Source: Gulosibacter massiliensis (GTDB lineage: Bacteria; Actinomycetota; Actinomycetes; Actinomycetales; Microbacteriaceae). From it: a stretch of 55,653 nt of DNA. Shown piece after piece: positions 10,789 to 20,667 of the stretch (the first letter of the stretch is position 1; every line of letters begins with the position of its first letter). The translations under genes and the position numbers were made by a program. The DNA is taken from NCBI GenBank assembly GCA_945949175.1, contig CAMFDU010000004.1:1-55653 (forward strand), given 5' to 3'. Below the pieces are notes generated by a model, which was not told where the DNA came from, did not search any database, and saw only the letters and a program-made list of their open reading frames with translations.

Positions 10789-10968
10789 ATGATTCAAGAC
10801 TTTTGGGGTAACGCCATCTTTTCGCTCGTGCCGACCATCCTGATCGGGCTGATTTTCTGGTTCATCATGCGCAGTATTCTTCGCGCCGACCGCACAGAAC
10901 GCGACACCCTCAAGAAATACGAAGCCGAAGAGCGCGCTCGTCGCGGGCTTCCAGCCACGAAGGACTAG
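10789..10968 (+). CDS. Small single-TM protein (59 aa), not in the supplied ORF track
   Basis: Translation MIQDFWGNAIFSLVPTILIGLIFWFIMRSILRADRTERDTLKKYEAEERARRGLPATKD*; TM segment followed by a charged tail; directly follows lysS. Confidence 0.75.
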   Translation: MIQDFWGNAIFSLVPTILIGLIFWFIMRSILRADRTERDTLKKYEAEERARRGLPATKD

Positions 10969-11534
10969 TTCGCGTCCTCGGGAACAGCGATTTTCCAGAG
11001 CAGTTTTGCCGGCACGAATGTCGTCAGCCACACCGACGAGTCGGGGCTGGTTCGGCCAACGGGCTCCGGAAGAGCCTTGGTTTCGATTTCGAACAGTGCC
11101 ACCGGAGCGTTGCGTCGGTTGCCGACCTTCACCGCACGCATTGGGTCCTCGTGCATGTGAACATAGACTCGCTTCTGCGGAAGCAGTCCCTCTTTTCGGT
11201 CAAGAATCGCATCAAGGTTGTATTTCGGAGTCGCATGGTACAGGTACTGTGGCGCCTTGTTGAGGTCGATTAAATCAATCTGAACATTCGGATTGCTGTG
11301 CCCATAGAACGCCCGCGCTTTCGTGCCGTCAATACTGAGCTCGAATCGATCGTTTCCGTCGGGCCCGACCTCGCGTAGAACGTCATCGACCGTCACGATG
11401 ATGTCGTCTTCGGCTAGGCGCGTGACGATGTCGGTCAACGGAAGCCACCCGACAGAGTCGAGTTCGACATCGATCGCGTGGCGCAAAATGAAGGCAATCG
11501 CGCCACCTAGACGTTGAGAGTTGTTTCGAGCCAC
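10965..11534 (-). CDS. kptA: RNA 2'-phosphotransferase (Tpt1/KptA family)
   Basis: GGAIAFILRHA, GWLPLTDIV, RFELSIDGTKARAFYGHSN, LYHATPKYNLDAIL, AVKVGNRRNAPVALFEIE. GTG start. Confidence 0.88.
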   Translation of the reverse strand: MARNNSQRLGGAIAFILRHAIDVELDSVGWLPLTDIVTRLAEDDIIVTVDDVLREVGPDGNDRFELSIDGTKARAFYGHSNPNVQIDLIDLNKAPQYLYHATPKYNLDAILDRKEGLLPQKRVYVHMHEDPMRAVKVGNRRNAPVALFEIETKALPEPVGRTSPDSSVWLTTFVPAKLLWKIAVPEDAN

Positions 11535-11669
11535 CCTTCGAGCCTACGGTTTAGCGCCCGCCAGGCTCACCGCCGCCGTTTTGCCCTCGGCGAAATCGCC
11601 CCATCGACCCTCGCGCCGGCGTTACTCTCGCACTAATGACCCACGCACCTGCGTGAAGGAGATGACGAG

Positions 11670-14222
11670 ATGTTTGAACGATTTACCGACCGGGCCCGTC
11701 GAGTCGTGGTGCTTGCCCAAGAAGAAGCAAAGCAACTTAACCACAACTACATTGGCACCGAGCACATCCTGCTCGGTCTCATTCGCGAGGGCGACGGCAT
11801 CGCCGCGAAGGCTCTCGCCGAACTCTCGATTTCGATTGATAACGTGCGCGAACAAGTTCAGGAAATTATCGGCCAGGGCCAGACCGCCCCGACCGGGCAC
11901 ATCCCATTCACGCCCCGTGCCAAGAAGGTTCTCGAACTTAGCCTCCGTGAGGCACTGCAGTTGGGACACAACTACATTGGCACCGAGCACATCCTGCTCG
12001 GACTTATTCGCGAAGGGGAGGGCGTCGCTGCCCAGGTACTCGTCAAACTGGGTGCGGACCTCACACGCGTTCGCCAGACCGTCATTCAGTTGCTCTCGGG
12101 TTACCAGGGCAAGGAATCCGCGGTCGTTGGCGGAACCGAATCAACCTCGTCCGACAAAGGATCCACGATTCTCGATCAGTACGGACGCAACCTCACGCAG
12201 GCGGCGCGCGATGGAAAGCTCGACCCTGTCATCGGGCGCGAGAAGGAAATGGAACGCGTCATGCAGATCCTTTCCCGTCGTACCAAGAACAACCCCGTCC
12301 TTATCGGCGAACCGGGTGTCGGAAAGACCGCTGTCGTGGAAGGACTCGCGCAGTCAATCGTTAAGGGCGAAGTCCCCGAGACGCTCAAGGATAAGCAGGT
12401 GTACACGCTCGACCTCGGCAGCCTGATTGCCGGAAGTCGTTACCGCGGTGACTTCGAGGAGCGACTCAAGAAAGTCACCAAGGAAATTCGAAACCGAGGC
12501 GACATCATCGTTTTCATCGACGAGATTCACGCGCTCGTGGGCGCGGGTGCGGCAGAAGGCGCGGTCGATGCGGCCAGCATCCTTAAGCCCATGCTCGCTC
12601 GTGGCGAACTACAGACCATCGGTGCGACGACACTCGACGAATACCGCAAATACTTTGAAAAGGACGCGGCCCTCGAGCGCCGTTTCCAGCCCGTGACCGT
12701 CAACGAACCGTCCGTCGCCCACACCATCAATATCCTCAAGGGACTTCGTGACCGCTACGAAGCGTTCCACAAGGTGTCAATTTCGGACGGCGCACTGACG
12801 GCCGCGGCGACGCTCGCCGACCGGTACGTACAAGACCGATTCCTCCCCGACAAGGCCATCGACCTTATTGACGAGGCCGGCGCCCGCCTGCGTTTGTCGA
12901 TCTTGTCATCGCCCCCTGAACTTCGCGAATTCGACGACAAGATCGCTGTCGTTCGGGCCGAGAAGGAAAAAGCCATCGAAAACCAGGACTTCGAAGGCGC
13001 GGCGAAGTCGCGCGACGAAGAGAAGAAGTTGCTCGGCGAGCGCCTTCGCTTAGAAAAGGAATGGCGCAAAGGGGACAAGGGCGAACTCGGAACCGTGGAC
13101 GAAGGCATTATTGCTGAAGTTCTTGCTCAGGCAACCGGCATCCCCGTGTTCAAGCTGACCGAAGAGGAAAGCGCGCGCCTGCTCATGATGGAAAAGTCGC
13201 TGCACCAGCGTGTCATCGGCCAGGAAGAAGCCATCTCGGTTCTGTCCAAGACAATCCGACGCACGCGAGCCGGACTCAAGGACCCGAAACGTCCGTCCGG
13301 GTCGTTCATCTTTGCCGGCCCGACTGGTGTCGGAAAGACCGAACTTGCCAAGGCGCTCGCCGAATTCCTATTCGACGACGAAGACGCCCTCATTTCTCTG
13401 GACATGTCGGAATACGGTGAAAAGCACACGGCATCGCGTCTGTTCGGTGCCCCTCCCGGGTACGTCGGATTCGAAGAGGGCGGGCAGCTCACCGAGCGCG
13501 TTCGTCGCAAGCCGTTCTCGGTCGTGTTGTTTGACGAAATCGAAAAGGCTCACCCTGACATCTTTAACTCGCTGCTGCAGGTTCTCGAAGAAGGTCGTCT
13601 GACCGACGGTCAGGGACGTGTCATCGACTTCAAGAACACGGTCATCATTATGACGACCAACCTCGGAACGAAAGACATCACCGGCGGCCCCGTCGGCTTC
13701 ACTTTGCAGGGCGACTCGGAGCAGTCCTACAAAGCGATGCGCTCGAAGGTCATCGAGGAACTCAAAAAGCACTTCAAGCCAGAGTTCCTCAACCGTGTCG
13801 ACGAAACAATCGTGTTCCCGCAGTTGTCGCAAGACGAACTCTTGCAGATCGTCGACCTGTTTGTCCGCCGCTTGCGCGAGCGCATGCTCGACCGCGACAT
13901 GACTCTGGATGTCACCGATGCGGCTCGTCGTCAGTTGCTCACGATTGGGTGGGACCCGATGCTCGGTGCCAGGCCTCTTCGTCGTGCGATTCAGCACGAA
14001 GTCGAAGACATGCTGTCGGAAAAGATTCTCAACGGGGAACTCTCGATTGGCCAGCACGTCCTCATCGATTTCGCTGATGATGAATTCACGGCGGTGATGA
14101 CCGGTTCGATTCTTCCCGTGGAAGAACCCGCCGCCGGTCGCAGACCGAAATCGGCGAAAGTCCCGGCGGATTCGGCACCCGACGTTGCGCCGACGGACTC
14201 TGGAGAAGACACTCCGTCGTAA
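11670..14222 (+). CDS. clpC: ATP-dependent Clp protease ATP-binding subunit ClpC
   Basis: Duplicated N domain ([19 protein letters not shown] twice), two AAA+ domains ([26 protein letters not shown]), UVR-like linker. Confidence 0.97.
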   Translation: MFERFTDRARRVVVLAQEEAKQLNHNYIGTEHILLGLIREGDGIAAKALAELSISIDNVREQVQEIIGQGQTAPTGHIPFTPRAKKVLELSLREALQLGHNYIGTEHILLGLIREGEGVAAQVLVKLGADLTRVRQTVIQLLSGYQGKESAVVGGTESTSSDKGSTILDQYGRNLTQAARDGKLDPVIGREKEMERVMQILSRRTKNNPVLIGEPGVGKTAVVEGLAQSIVKGEVPETLKDKQVYTLDLGSLIAGSRYRGDFEERLKKVTKEIRNRGDIIVFIDEIHALVGAGAAEGAVDAASILKPMLARGELQTIGATTLDEYRKYFEKDAALERRFQPVTVNEPSVAHTINILKGLRDRYEAFHKVSISDGALTAAATLADRYVQDRFLPDKAIDLIDEAGARLRLSILSSPPELREFDDKIAVVRAEKEKAIENQDFEGAAKSRDEEKKLLGERLRLEKEWRKGDKGELGTVDEGIIAEVLAQATGIPVFKLTEEESARLLMMEKSLHQRVIGQEEAISVLSKTIRRTRAGLKDPKRPSGSFIFAGPTGVGKTELAKALAEFLFDDEDALISLDMSEYGEKHTASRLFGAPPGYVGFEEGGQLTERVRRKPFSVVLFDEIEKAHPDIFNSLLQVLEEGRLTDGQGRVIDFKNTVIIMTTNLGTKDITGGPVGFTLQGDSEQSYKAMRSKVIEELKKHFKPEFLNRVDETIVFPQLSQDELLQIVDLFVRRLRERMLDRDMTLDVTDAARRQLLTIGWDPMLGARPLRRAIQHEVEDMLSEKILNGELSIGQHVLIDFADDEFTAVMTGSILPVEEPAAGRRPKSAKVPADSAPDVAPTDSGEDTPS

Positions 14223-14298
14223 CGGGCTTGAATGCTGACGGCGTTGGTAGTTCGGCGCGTCACCCGAATCGCGCGTTCGACGCGCGTACTCTCGGGTT

Positions 14299-14865
14299 AT
14301 GAACGCGTTTTTCGATCCCGCGGGACCTCTCCCCCCTTCGGTTTACTGGCGTCGCCGGGCAATTGTGGTCGTCCTCGCCATCTTGGTGTTTTCGGGCGTC
14401 TGGACGTTGTTCTCAGCATTTAACGCGTCCCCGACCCCCACCCCAGTGGCGTCGCCGACCGCTACAACTGTGGTTGCGTGTAATTCGAGCGACATTTCGC
14501 TTCGGGCCGAAACGAACCAGGAATCCTTCGCCGCGGGGGAACTCCCGAAGTTTTCGATGACGATTACCAATGCGGGAACGATGGCGTGCACGCTCGAGGT
14601 CGGAACGGACAAGCAGAAATACGTGATCATGAGCGGCTCGGACTTGATTTGGGATTCGACCGTGTGCCAGGTCTCTCCACAACCTTTCAGTCAGCTTTTC
14701 GAGGCGGGCCAATCCCTGACGACGGACGCGGTGGAATGGGGTCGAGCACGAAGCGACAATTGTGACAACGGAACACCGGCCGTCGGAGGCGGCGCGTCTT
14801 ACCAACTGACGGTTTACGTGGGCGAAATTCAGTCCACGGATGCTAAACAGTTCATGTTGTACTAG
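14299..14865 (+). CDS. Membrane-anchored extracytoplasmic protein of unknown function
   Basis: N-terminal TM helix, P/T/S-rich linker (SPTPTPVASPTATT), Ig-like beta-rich domain with several Cys. Confidence 0.7.
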   Translation: MNAFFDPAGPLPPSVYWRRRAIVVVLAILVFSGVWTLFSAFNASPTPTPVASPTATTVVACNSSDISLRAETNQESFAAGELPKFSMTITNAGTMACTLEVGTDKQKYVIMSGSDLIWDSTVCQVSPQPFSQLFEAGQSLTTDAVEWGRARSDNCDNGTPAVGGGASYQLTVYVGEIQSTDAKQFMLY

Positions 14866-14875
14866 CCTCAACCAC

Positions 14876-16306
14876 ATGAGGCTCAAATCCCTTCGATTCA
14901 TCGTCTCCGTTTTGGCATTGTTGGCAATGCCCGCGGGAGCCCTGGTTGCCCCTGCCGCTGCTGTCGGCGGCCCGCAAAAAATCGTTGGCGGGACGACGGC
15001 CAACATTGACGACGTTCCGTGGCAAGTTGGCCTGATTTCTCCTGTCAAAAAGCGTCAAACGGTCTACGATGGGCAGTTCTGCGGCGGTTCCATCATCAAC
15101 GAAAGTTGGATAATCACTGCCGCGCACTGCCTCTACGATTTCAAGGGAAAGAAGTTGGGCGTTTTCGCCGGCAACGGCGATCTAGACGTTCCGGCGGGCA
15201 CGGATGTCTACAGCGCGGCCGGCTGGAAGAACCACCCCGATTACTCCGACGACGTATGGTTCAACGACGTCGCACTCGTGAAACTGAATTCGACGCTCGA
15301 CTTCTCTGATTCCGCAATTGAACCAATCGCACTGCCCACCGCCATCGACCCCGCGGACGCGCCCGCGGTCGGAGACTCCATCGTAGTTTCGGGCTGGGGC
15401 GCGACATCCGCGGACGAATATGCACCCGGCTATCCAAACCTTCTCCAGAAAACGACGCTCAATGTGATTTCGAATGGTGCACCCACGGACTGCGGCGAAT
15501 ACTTAGCGTCGGACTGGAACAGCCTTTACGAGATTTGCATCGGATTCTCGGTTGGCGGCAAAGACACCTGTTGGGGCGATTCGGGCGGGCCGTATGTTGG
15601 CGAGGTCGACGCGGACGGAGACGGAAACACCGAACCGACGCTCATTGGAGTTACCTCGTGGGGAAACGGATGCGCTGAGGCGGACTATCCGGGGCTCGCT
15701 ACTCGCGTCACCTCCTACCTCGACTGGATTGTGCCCCGCTCACCTAGTTTCACGGCAACAGTTTCCGGGCCGAATACGCTCGTCACGTGGAGCGCATTAA
15801 GCAACCAGTTCCTCTCGTATCCCGTTTCCGGTTACCGTGTCGAATACTCCCTTGACTCGGGAACAAGCTGGACACTGGGCGGTACGGTGTCCGCCAAAAC
15901 CCTCTCACTCACCGTCACGGGCGTGACGAGCGCCCTGTGGCGCCTCGCAGCCCTCAATGCGGTCAACGCCTCAGGAGGACCCTATTTGTGGTCGGGTGAC
16001 GTTGACGTCGACGCGGAGCGACTTGGTGCCGAGCCGAGCGCACCACAGGCATTCGACTGGCTTTATCAATCTCGACGCGGGTTCTACTTTGAGTGGGAAC
16101 AGCCGATTTCAATCAACAGTTCAGCGATTTGGGACTATCGCGTCTATCAGCGACGCGGCACCGACGCGCCGAGATTAGCAGAGACCGGTCGCTCACAAGT
16201 GCCCGCCGCCACCGTAAACAAAAAGTTTGGATCGGGAACGTACTGGGTTGTCGCGGTGAACAACTTCGGTGAATCGGTCGCATCCAATTCGGTCTTCGTT
16301 CCCTAA
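14876..16306 (+). CDS. Secreted trypsin-like serine protease (S1) with C-terminal Fn3-like region
   Basis: Signal peptide; IVGGTTANIDDVPWQVGL; catalytic triad ITAAHC, NDVALVKL, CWGDSGGP; Fn3-like C-terminal repeats. Confidence 0.9.
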   Translation: MRLKSLRFIVSVLALLAMPAGALVAPAAAVGGPQKIVGGTTANIDDVPWQVGLISPVKKRQTVYDGQFCGGSIINESWIITAAHCLYDFKGKKLGVFAGNGDLDVPAGTDVYSAAGWKNHPDYSDDVWFNDVALVKLNSTLDFSDSAIEPIALPTAIDPADAPAVGDSIVVSGWGATSADEYAPGYPNLLQKTTLNVISNGAPTDCGEYLASDWNSLYEICIGFSVGGKDTCWGDSGGPYVGEVDADGDGNTEPTLIGVTSWGNGCAEADYPGLATRVTSYLDWIVPRSPSFTATVSGPNTLVTWSALSNQFLSYPVSGYRVEYSLDSGTSWTLGGTVSAKTLSLTVTGVTSALWRLAALNAVNASGGPYLWSGDVDVDAERLGAEPSAPQAFDWLYQSRRGFYFEWEQPISINSSAIWDYRVYQRRGTDAPRLAETGRSQVPAATVNKKFGSGTYWVVAVNNFGESVASNSVFVP

Positions 16307-16389
16307 CAGTGACATCGTGCGAGGAATAAGCTTCGTCTCCTGAATTGTGGTGCTCCCGTTGGCGACGCGATATGGGTTGCTGGATGACG

Positions 16390-17706
16390 TCACGTCAGAG
16401 AACGCCGAATAGCCTCTGCGAGGGTGTTCACCGAGTGATCAATGATTTCGGTGAACCCTAAACGGCTTGCTTCGGCGGACCGCAGTTGGTGTGCGGTTAC
16501 GGTACGGATGTCTCCAGCGAGACTGATTTCACCCGTCGCGACGAGCGTCGGCGAGAGCGCCACGTCTTTCGCGGCGCTGGCGAGTGCCAGGGCGATGGCA
16601 AGGTCAGCGCCCGGTTCGGTGACTCGAATTCCGCCGACCGTCGATACGTAGACATCGGCGGACTGGAAGGGAAGTTTGGCGCGGCGTTCCAGAACCGCGA
16701 GCAACATGGCGACTCGAGACGAATCGACGCCGTTTGTGACGCGCCGCGGTTGCGGTGCGCTGGAGGGAACGATGAGCGCCTGAATCTCGACGGGAATCGC
16801 TCGTCGGCCCTCCATCGTGATGGTGGTGCAGGTGCCACTGACCGGTGTGGTCGTGTTCGACCGGAACAGTGCGGACGGGTCGGGGACCTGCTCGATGCCG
16901 CTTCCCACCATCTCGAAACAACCGACCTCGTCGGTCGGACCGAAACGGTTCTTGAGAGTGCGAACAAATCGAAGGGCGGTTTGGCGGTCGCCCTCGAAGT
17001 GCATGACGACGTCGACGAGGTGCTCGAGCAGTCTGGGACCCGCGATAGTCCCGTCTTTGGTTACGTGACCCACGAGGATGACAGGAATCCCGCGTTCCTT
17101 GGCGATGCGAACGACGGTGGCGGCTACCTCCCGCACCTGCGCGACGCCGCCAGCAAGTCCGTCGACGGTTTCTGACGACACGGTTTGAACCGAGTCGATG
17201 ATCACGAGGGACGGCTTGACCTCGTCGATGTGACCGAGCACGGTACCGAGGTTGGTCTCGGCCGCGAGAAAGAGCGTGTCGACGAGGGTGCCCGTTCGTT
17301 CGGCGCGAAGACGCACTTGACCGACGGATTCTTCGGCGCTGACGTAGAGAACGGTGTCTCCGCGCGCCGCAACTCGACCGGCGACATCCAAAAGAAGCGT
17401 AGATTTGCCGACACCCGGTTCGCCTGACAACAAGATCGCTGCACCGGGGACAATTCCACCACCGAGAACTCTGTCGAATTCAGCAATTCCGGTTGGTCGG
17501 TGTTCGGCATCGGTCACCGCGATCTGGGTGATGGGGACGGCGGCGCGGTTCGTGGGGACTCGGGTCGCGACAGTTCGCCCCCCGAGAGACTCAGCTCCAA
17601 ATTCGCGAACGGTATCCCACTGCTGGCATTCGCCGCATCGGCCAACCCACTTGTTGGTCGTCCACCCACACTCGACGCACTTGTAGGGAGTTGACAGGCG
17701 GGCCAT
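16390..17706 (-). CDS. radA: DNA repair protein RadA
   Basis: C4 zinc finger CVECGWTTNKWVGRCGEC, Walker A GEPGVGKSTLLLD, KNRFG motif, Lon-like C-terminus. Confidence 0.96.
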   Translation of the reverse strand: MARLSTPYKCVECGWTTNKWVGRCGECQQWDTVREFGAESLGGRTVATRVPTNRAAVPITQIAVTDAEHRPTGIAEFDRVLGGGIVPGAAILLSGEPGVGKSTLLLDVAGRVAARGDTVLYVSAEESVGQVRLRAERTGTLVDTLFLAAETNLGTVLGHIDEVKPSLVIIDSVQTVSSETVDGLAGGVAQVREVAATVVRIAKERGIPVILVGHVTKDGTIAGPRLLEHLVDVVMHFEGDRQTALRFVRTLKNRFGPTDEVGCFEMVGSGIEQVPDPSALFRSNTTTPVSGTCTTITMEGRRAIPVEIQALIVPSSAPQPRRVTNGVDSSRVAMLLAVLERRAKLPFQSADVYVSTVGGIRVTEPGADLAIALALASAAKDVALSPTLVATGEISLAGDIRTVTAHQLRSAEASRLGFTEIIDHSVNTLAEAIRRSLT

Positions 17707-17780
17707 GGTTCCAGATTAGGCGAGAGAACTGACGTCAACCTGTTTTTCTCGCACCTGGTTTCGCGTGTAAGATTTCCCTC

Positions 17781-17870
17781 GGTGCCGTGTCCGAGCGGCC
17801 GAAGGAGCATGTCTCGAAAACATGTGTGGGTGCAAGTCCACCGTGGGTTCAAATCCCACCGGCACCGCCA
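17781..17870 (+). tRNA. tRNA-Ser (CGA), CCA encoded
   Basis: GGTGCCGTGTCCGAGCGGCC...CTCGAAA...long variable arm...GGTTCAAATCCCACCGGCACCGCCA. Confidence 0.94.
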
Positions 17871-17872
17871 GG

Positions 17873-17899
17873 GCCCCCGAGGAGACTCGGGGGCTTTTT
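17873..17899 (+). terminator. Intrinsic terminator of tRNA-Ser
   Basis: gcccccga ggagac tcgggggc ttttt. Confidence 0.88.
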
Positions 17900-17941
17900 C
17901 ACCCCACGGGCTGCGAAGGTTGGTTCGCATACTGTTTTCTG

Positions 17942-17975
17942 AATGTTCGCTCAAGCGAACATTTTGATATACACT
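17942..17975 (+). promoter_or_regulatory. Candidate promoter with operator-like palindrome
   Basis: Palindrome AATGTTCGCT-CA-AGCGAACATT (17942-17963) next to an extended -10-like TGATATACA (17965-17973). Confidence 0.4.
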
Positions 17976-17979
17976 GAAG

Positions 17980-18045
17980 TCGACCTTTTCGAAGGGGGTC
18001 AGTGAGCCGGAACCGCCAAGCGGAACCGGCTCACTTCATTTAATC
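17980..18045 (+). ncRNA. Candidate short non-coding RNA
   Basis: Orphan interval between tRNA-Ser terminator and aspS: putative promoter followed by stem agtgagccgg/ccggctcact (18001-18010/18026-18035) and tcattt. Confidence 0.3.
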
Positions 18046-18051
18046 AAGCCC

Positions 18052-19392
18052 CTAGGGCAGAAGTCGATTTGGTCCTCGGAAAAGATATGTCGTCTCGCGG
18101 ATGGACGGCAACCCAAGAAGCAACATGAGGAAACGGGCGAGGCCCATTCCGAAACCGCCGTGTGGAGGAACCCCGTGGCGGAAGAAGTCTAGGTAGAAGT
18201 CGAGCTCTTCGGGGTCGAGTCCCTTGTCTTTTGCCTGGGCGGTAAGAACGTCAATGCGGTGCTCGCGTTGAGCGCCCGTCGAGATCTCGGTTCCGTTGTA
18301 GAGAAGGTCGTACGAGTTTGTGAGGTTTGAGTCGCCCTCGTGCCGCATGTGATAAAAAGGGCGAATCGACGTGAAGTAATCGGTGACGAACACGAAGTCA
18401 TGACCGAACGTTTCCTTGACATGCGCCGATAACTGACGTTCGCCTTCCGGGTCGAGGTCGCCGTCGGCACGAGGAACGGTATAGCCGCGCGCCTTCAAGA
18501 TCTCGTGAGCCTCGGCTAGCGGGATGCGCGGGAACGGGGTCGCGGGGGGCGTGACGACCACCCCATAGGCTGATTCGACCTGCGGGCCGAGCTTCTCGGC
18601 GACCGCGGCGAGACCAGCGACGATGACCGACTCGTGCATCGCCATGACATCCTCGTGGGAATCGACCCACGACATCTCGGCGTCAATCGAGGTGAACTCG
18701 GTTGCGTGGCGTGAGGTGAACGACGGGTCCGCGCGAAAGGCGGGGGCAATCTCGAAAACCGCACCGAAACCGGCGGGCTGCGCCATCTGCTTGAAGAACT
18801 GCGGGCTCTGGGCGAGGTAAGCGGTCGTCTCGAAGTATTCCATCTCGAACAACTCGGCTCGCGACTCGGATGCGCTCGCCATCAATTTCGGGGTGTGGAT
18901 TTCGATAAAACCGTTGTCAACCCACCACGTGCGCATTGCGTGTTCGAAAACGGTCTGAACACGGAAGATCAGGTTCGCCTCGGGGCGACGAAGATCGAGG
19001 AAACGCCAGTCGAGACGCTTGTCGATGCTCGAGTCATCGGCGATGGGAGGTTCCGGTTGAGCCTCGGCGACAACTTCGATTGCCAAAATCTTGACCTCAA
19101 GCCCACCGAGTTTGACACGCTCGTCGTGCGCCAGCTGGCCGGTCACCCGGATGAATGTGCCGGCGTTGAGAGTTCCGATAAGTTCCGTGAGAGCGAGCCG
19201 CTCGGCTGAATCAGCGATCTCGGGATCGACCTCGCGGACCGCCTTGGTGACGAGCTGAACCGCGCCCGTTTCGTCGCGCAGGATGACGAACTGGACAGCC
19301 TTTTGGTCGCGAACGGTGTCAACCCACCCCGCCACAACGACGTCACCATCGGCGAGAGCGGATAGGGACGCAACGGTTGAACGAGTGACCAT
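18052..19392 (-). CDS. aspS: Aspartyl-tRNA synthetase, short archaeal/non-discriminating-like type
   Basis: OB-fold VVAGWVDTVRDQKAVQFVILRD, class II motifs FIEIHTPKLM, FRADPSFTSRHATEFTSIDAEMS, GGFGMGLARFLMLLLGL; about 446 aa with no GAD insertion domain. Start at the ATG at 19392. Confidence 0.9.
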   Translation of the reverse strand: MVTRSTVASLSALADGDVVVAGWVDTVRDQKAVQFVILRDETGAVQLVTKAVREVDPEIADSAERLALTELIGTLNAGTFIRVTGQLAHDERVKLGGLEVKILAIEVVAEAQPEPPIADDSSIDKRLDWRFLDLRRPEANLIFRVQTVFEHAMRTWWVDNGFIEIHTPKLMASASESRAELFEMEYFETTAYLAQSPQFFKQMAQPAGFGAVFEIAPAFRADPSFTSRHATEFTSIDAEMSWVDSHEDVMAMHESVIVAGLAAVAEKLGPQVESAYGVVVTPPATPFPRIPLAEAHEILKARGYTVPRADGDLDPEGERQLSAHVKETFGHDFVFVTDYFTSIRPFYHMRHEGDSNLTNSYDLLYNGTEISTGAQREHRIDVLTAQAKDKGLDPEELDFYLDFFRHGVPPHGGFGMGLARFLMLLLGLPSIRETTYLFRGPNRLLP

Positions 19393-19447
19393 AATCCCCA
19401 GCGTAGCGGGCGAGCTGCCCATAGTTTGCGCGGTTACAATCGAAAGC

Positions 19448-20080
19448 GTGACAGCCGAACGGGTTCATCTCGTGCGCCACGGTGAGGTGAATAACCCCGA
19501 TGGCGTTCTATACGAGCGTCTGCCGAACTTCGGACTGACCGAAAACGGCCGAACACTCGCCGAATCGGCGGTTAGGCACGTGCCTCTCGACACCATTTCG
19601 GCGCTCATTGTGAGCCCGCTTCAGCGTGCGCGCGAATCGATGGAGCCGTGGGAGACCGCCACCGGATTGACCGCAACCGTCGACGATCGCGTGATCGAGC
19701 CGTGGAATGAATTCCGCGGTCTGCGACTCGACGGCGGACGATCCCTTTTGTCGCGACCAGACCTCTGGAAATTCCTGGCGAACCCGGTCCGTCCGTCGTG
19801 GGGCGAACCGTATCGTGACATCGCTCAGCGCATGTTGGCAGCGATGCGGGATGCGGTCGACTCGGTGGATGGCGGTGACGTTGTGATTGTCTCGCACCAG
19901 TTGCCTATCTGGATGGTGCAGCGCGCAATGTCTGACAAGCCGTTGGCGCATTGGCCCGGAACTCGACGCTGTTCATTATCGTCGGTCACGTCATTCCAGG
20001 TTCACCCCGCGGATTTCGTCGAATACGACTATCGCGAAGCAACCGACATCGACCGCGCGGTGGATTCGGGGGCGGTGTGA
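19448..20080 (+). CDS. Histidine phosphatase (phosphoglycerate mutase-like)
   Basis: VHLVRHGEVNNPDG, SPLQRARESMEPW, VIVSHQLPIW. Confidence 0.85.
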   Translation: MTAERVHLVRHGEVNNPDGVLYERLPNFGLTENGRTLAESAVRHVPLDTISALIVSPLQRARESMEPWETATGLTATVDDRVIEPWNEFRGLRLDGGRSLLSRPDLWKFLANPVRPSWGEPYRDIAQRMLAAMRDAVDSVDGGDVVIVSHQLPIWMVQRAMSDKPLAHWPGTRRCSLSSVTSFQVHPADFVEYDYREATDIDRAVDSGAV

Positions 20081-20667
20081 AGCGCCTGGTCGTCGCACTG
20101 AGCCTTGCGACTTCCCTTGTTCTACTTGGCGGATGCGCCTCGAACGACCCGCTTGCCAACCAGGTCACCGAGGACGACTACACCTCGTCGGACGGGTCGA
20201 TCACGGAACTCGCGCTGAGCAACCGCGACGAACCTATTTTGTTTGAGTCGTCGAACACGACGAACGACTCGACAATCCGTTCGAGCGATTACGTCGGCTC
20301 GGTGGTCATCGTCAACTTCTGGTTTGCGGCCTGCCCGCCCTGTCGTTTCGAAGCGCCCGATTTGGCGGAACTCGCGGCCCAATATGCCGATCGAGAGGTT
20401 CAGTTTCTCGGAGTCAATGTCTACGACGATGTCGCGGTGGCGAATTCCTTCGAGCGCGATTTCGACATCCCCTACCCCAGCATTCTCGACGCGGACACGG
20501 GGGAAGTCCGACTCGCTTTCGCCGGACAACTTCCGCCCAACGGCGTCCCGACGACCATCATCATCGACCGCCAGGGTCGCGTCGCGTCACGCCTTTCCGG
20601 TGCAATCCTCGACCGCGCCGTGTTCGAAGAGATGATTGAATCGGTTCTCGCGGAGCCCACCCAGTGA
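20077..20667 (+). CDS. TlpA/ResA-like thiol-disulfide lipoprotein
   Basis: Lipobox LVLLGGC; thioredoxin-fold NFWFAACPPCRFEAP with CPPC; upstream of ccdA. Confidence 0.9.
   Translation: MKRLVVALSLATSLVLLGGCASNDPLANQVTEDDYTSSDGSITELALSNRDEPILFESSNTTNDSTIRSSDYVGSVVIVNFWFAACPPCRFEAPDLAELAAQYADREVQFLGVNVYDDVAVANSFERDFDIPYPSILDADTGEVRLAFAGQLPPNGVPTTIIIDRQGRVASRLSGAILDRAVFEEMIESVLAEPTQ

Noticed and set aside
11521-12426. 301-aa plus-strand ORF overlapping the clpC start
   Set aside because: Ser/Arg-rich alternate frame of clpC.
17942-17963. Palindrome as a LexA/SOS box
   Set aside because: Arms are GTTCG...CGAAC, the reverse of the GAAC-N4-GTTC actinobacterial/Bacillus-type SOS box, and the spacing differs.
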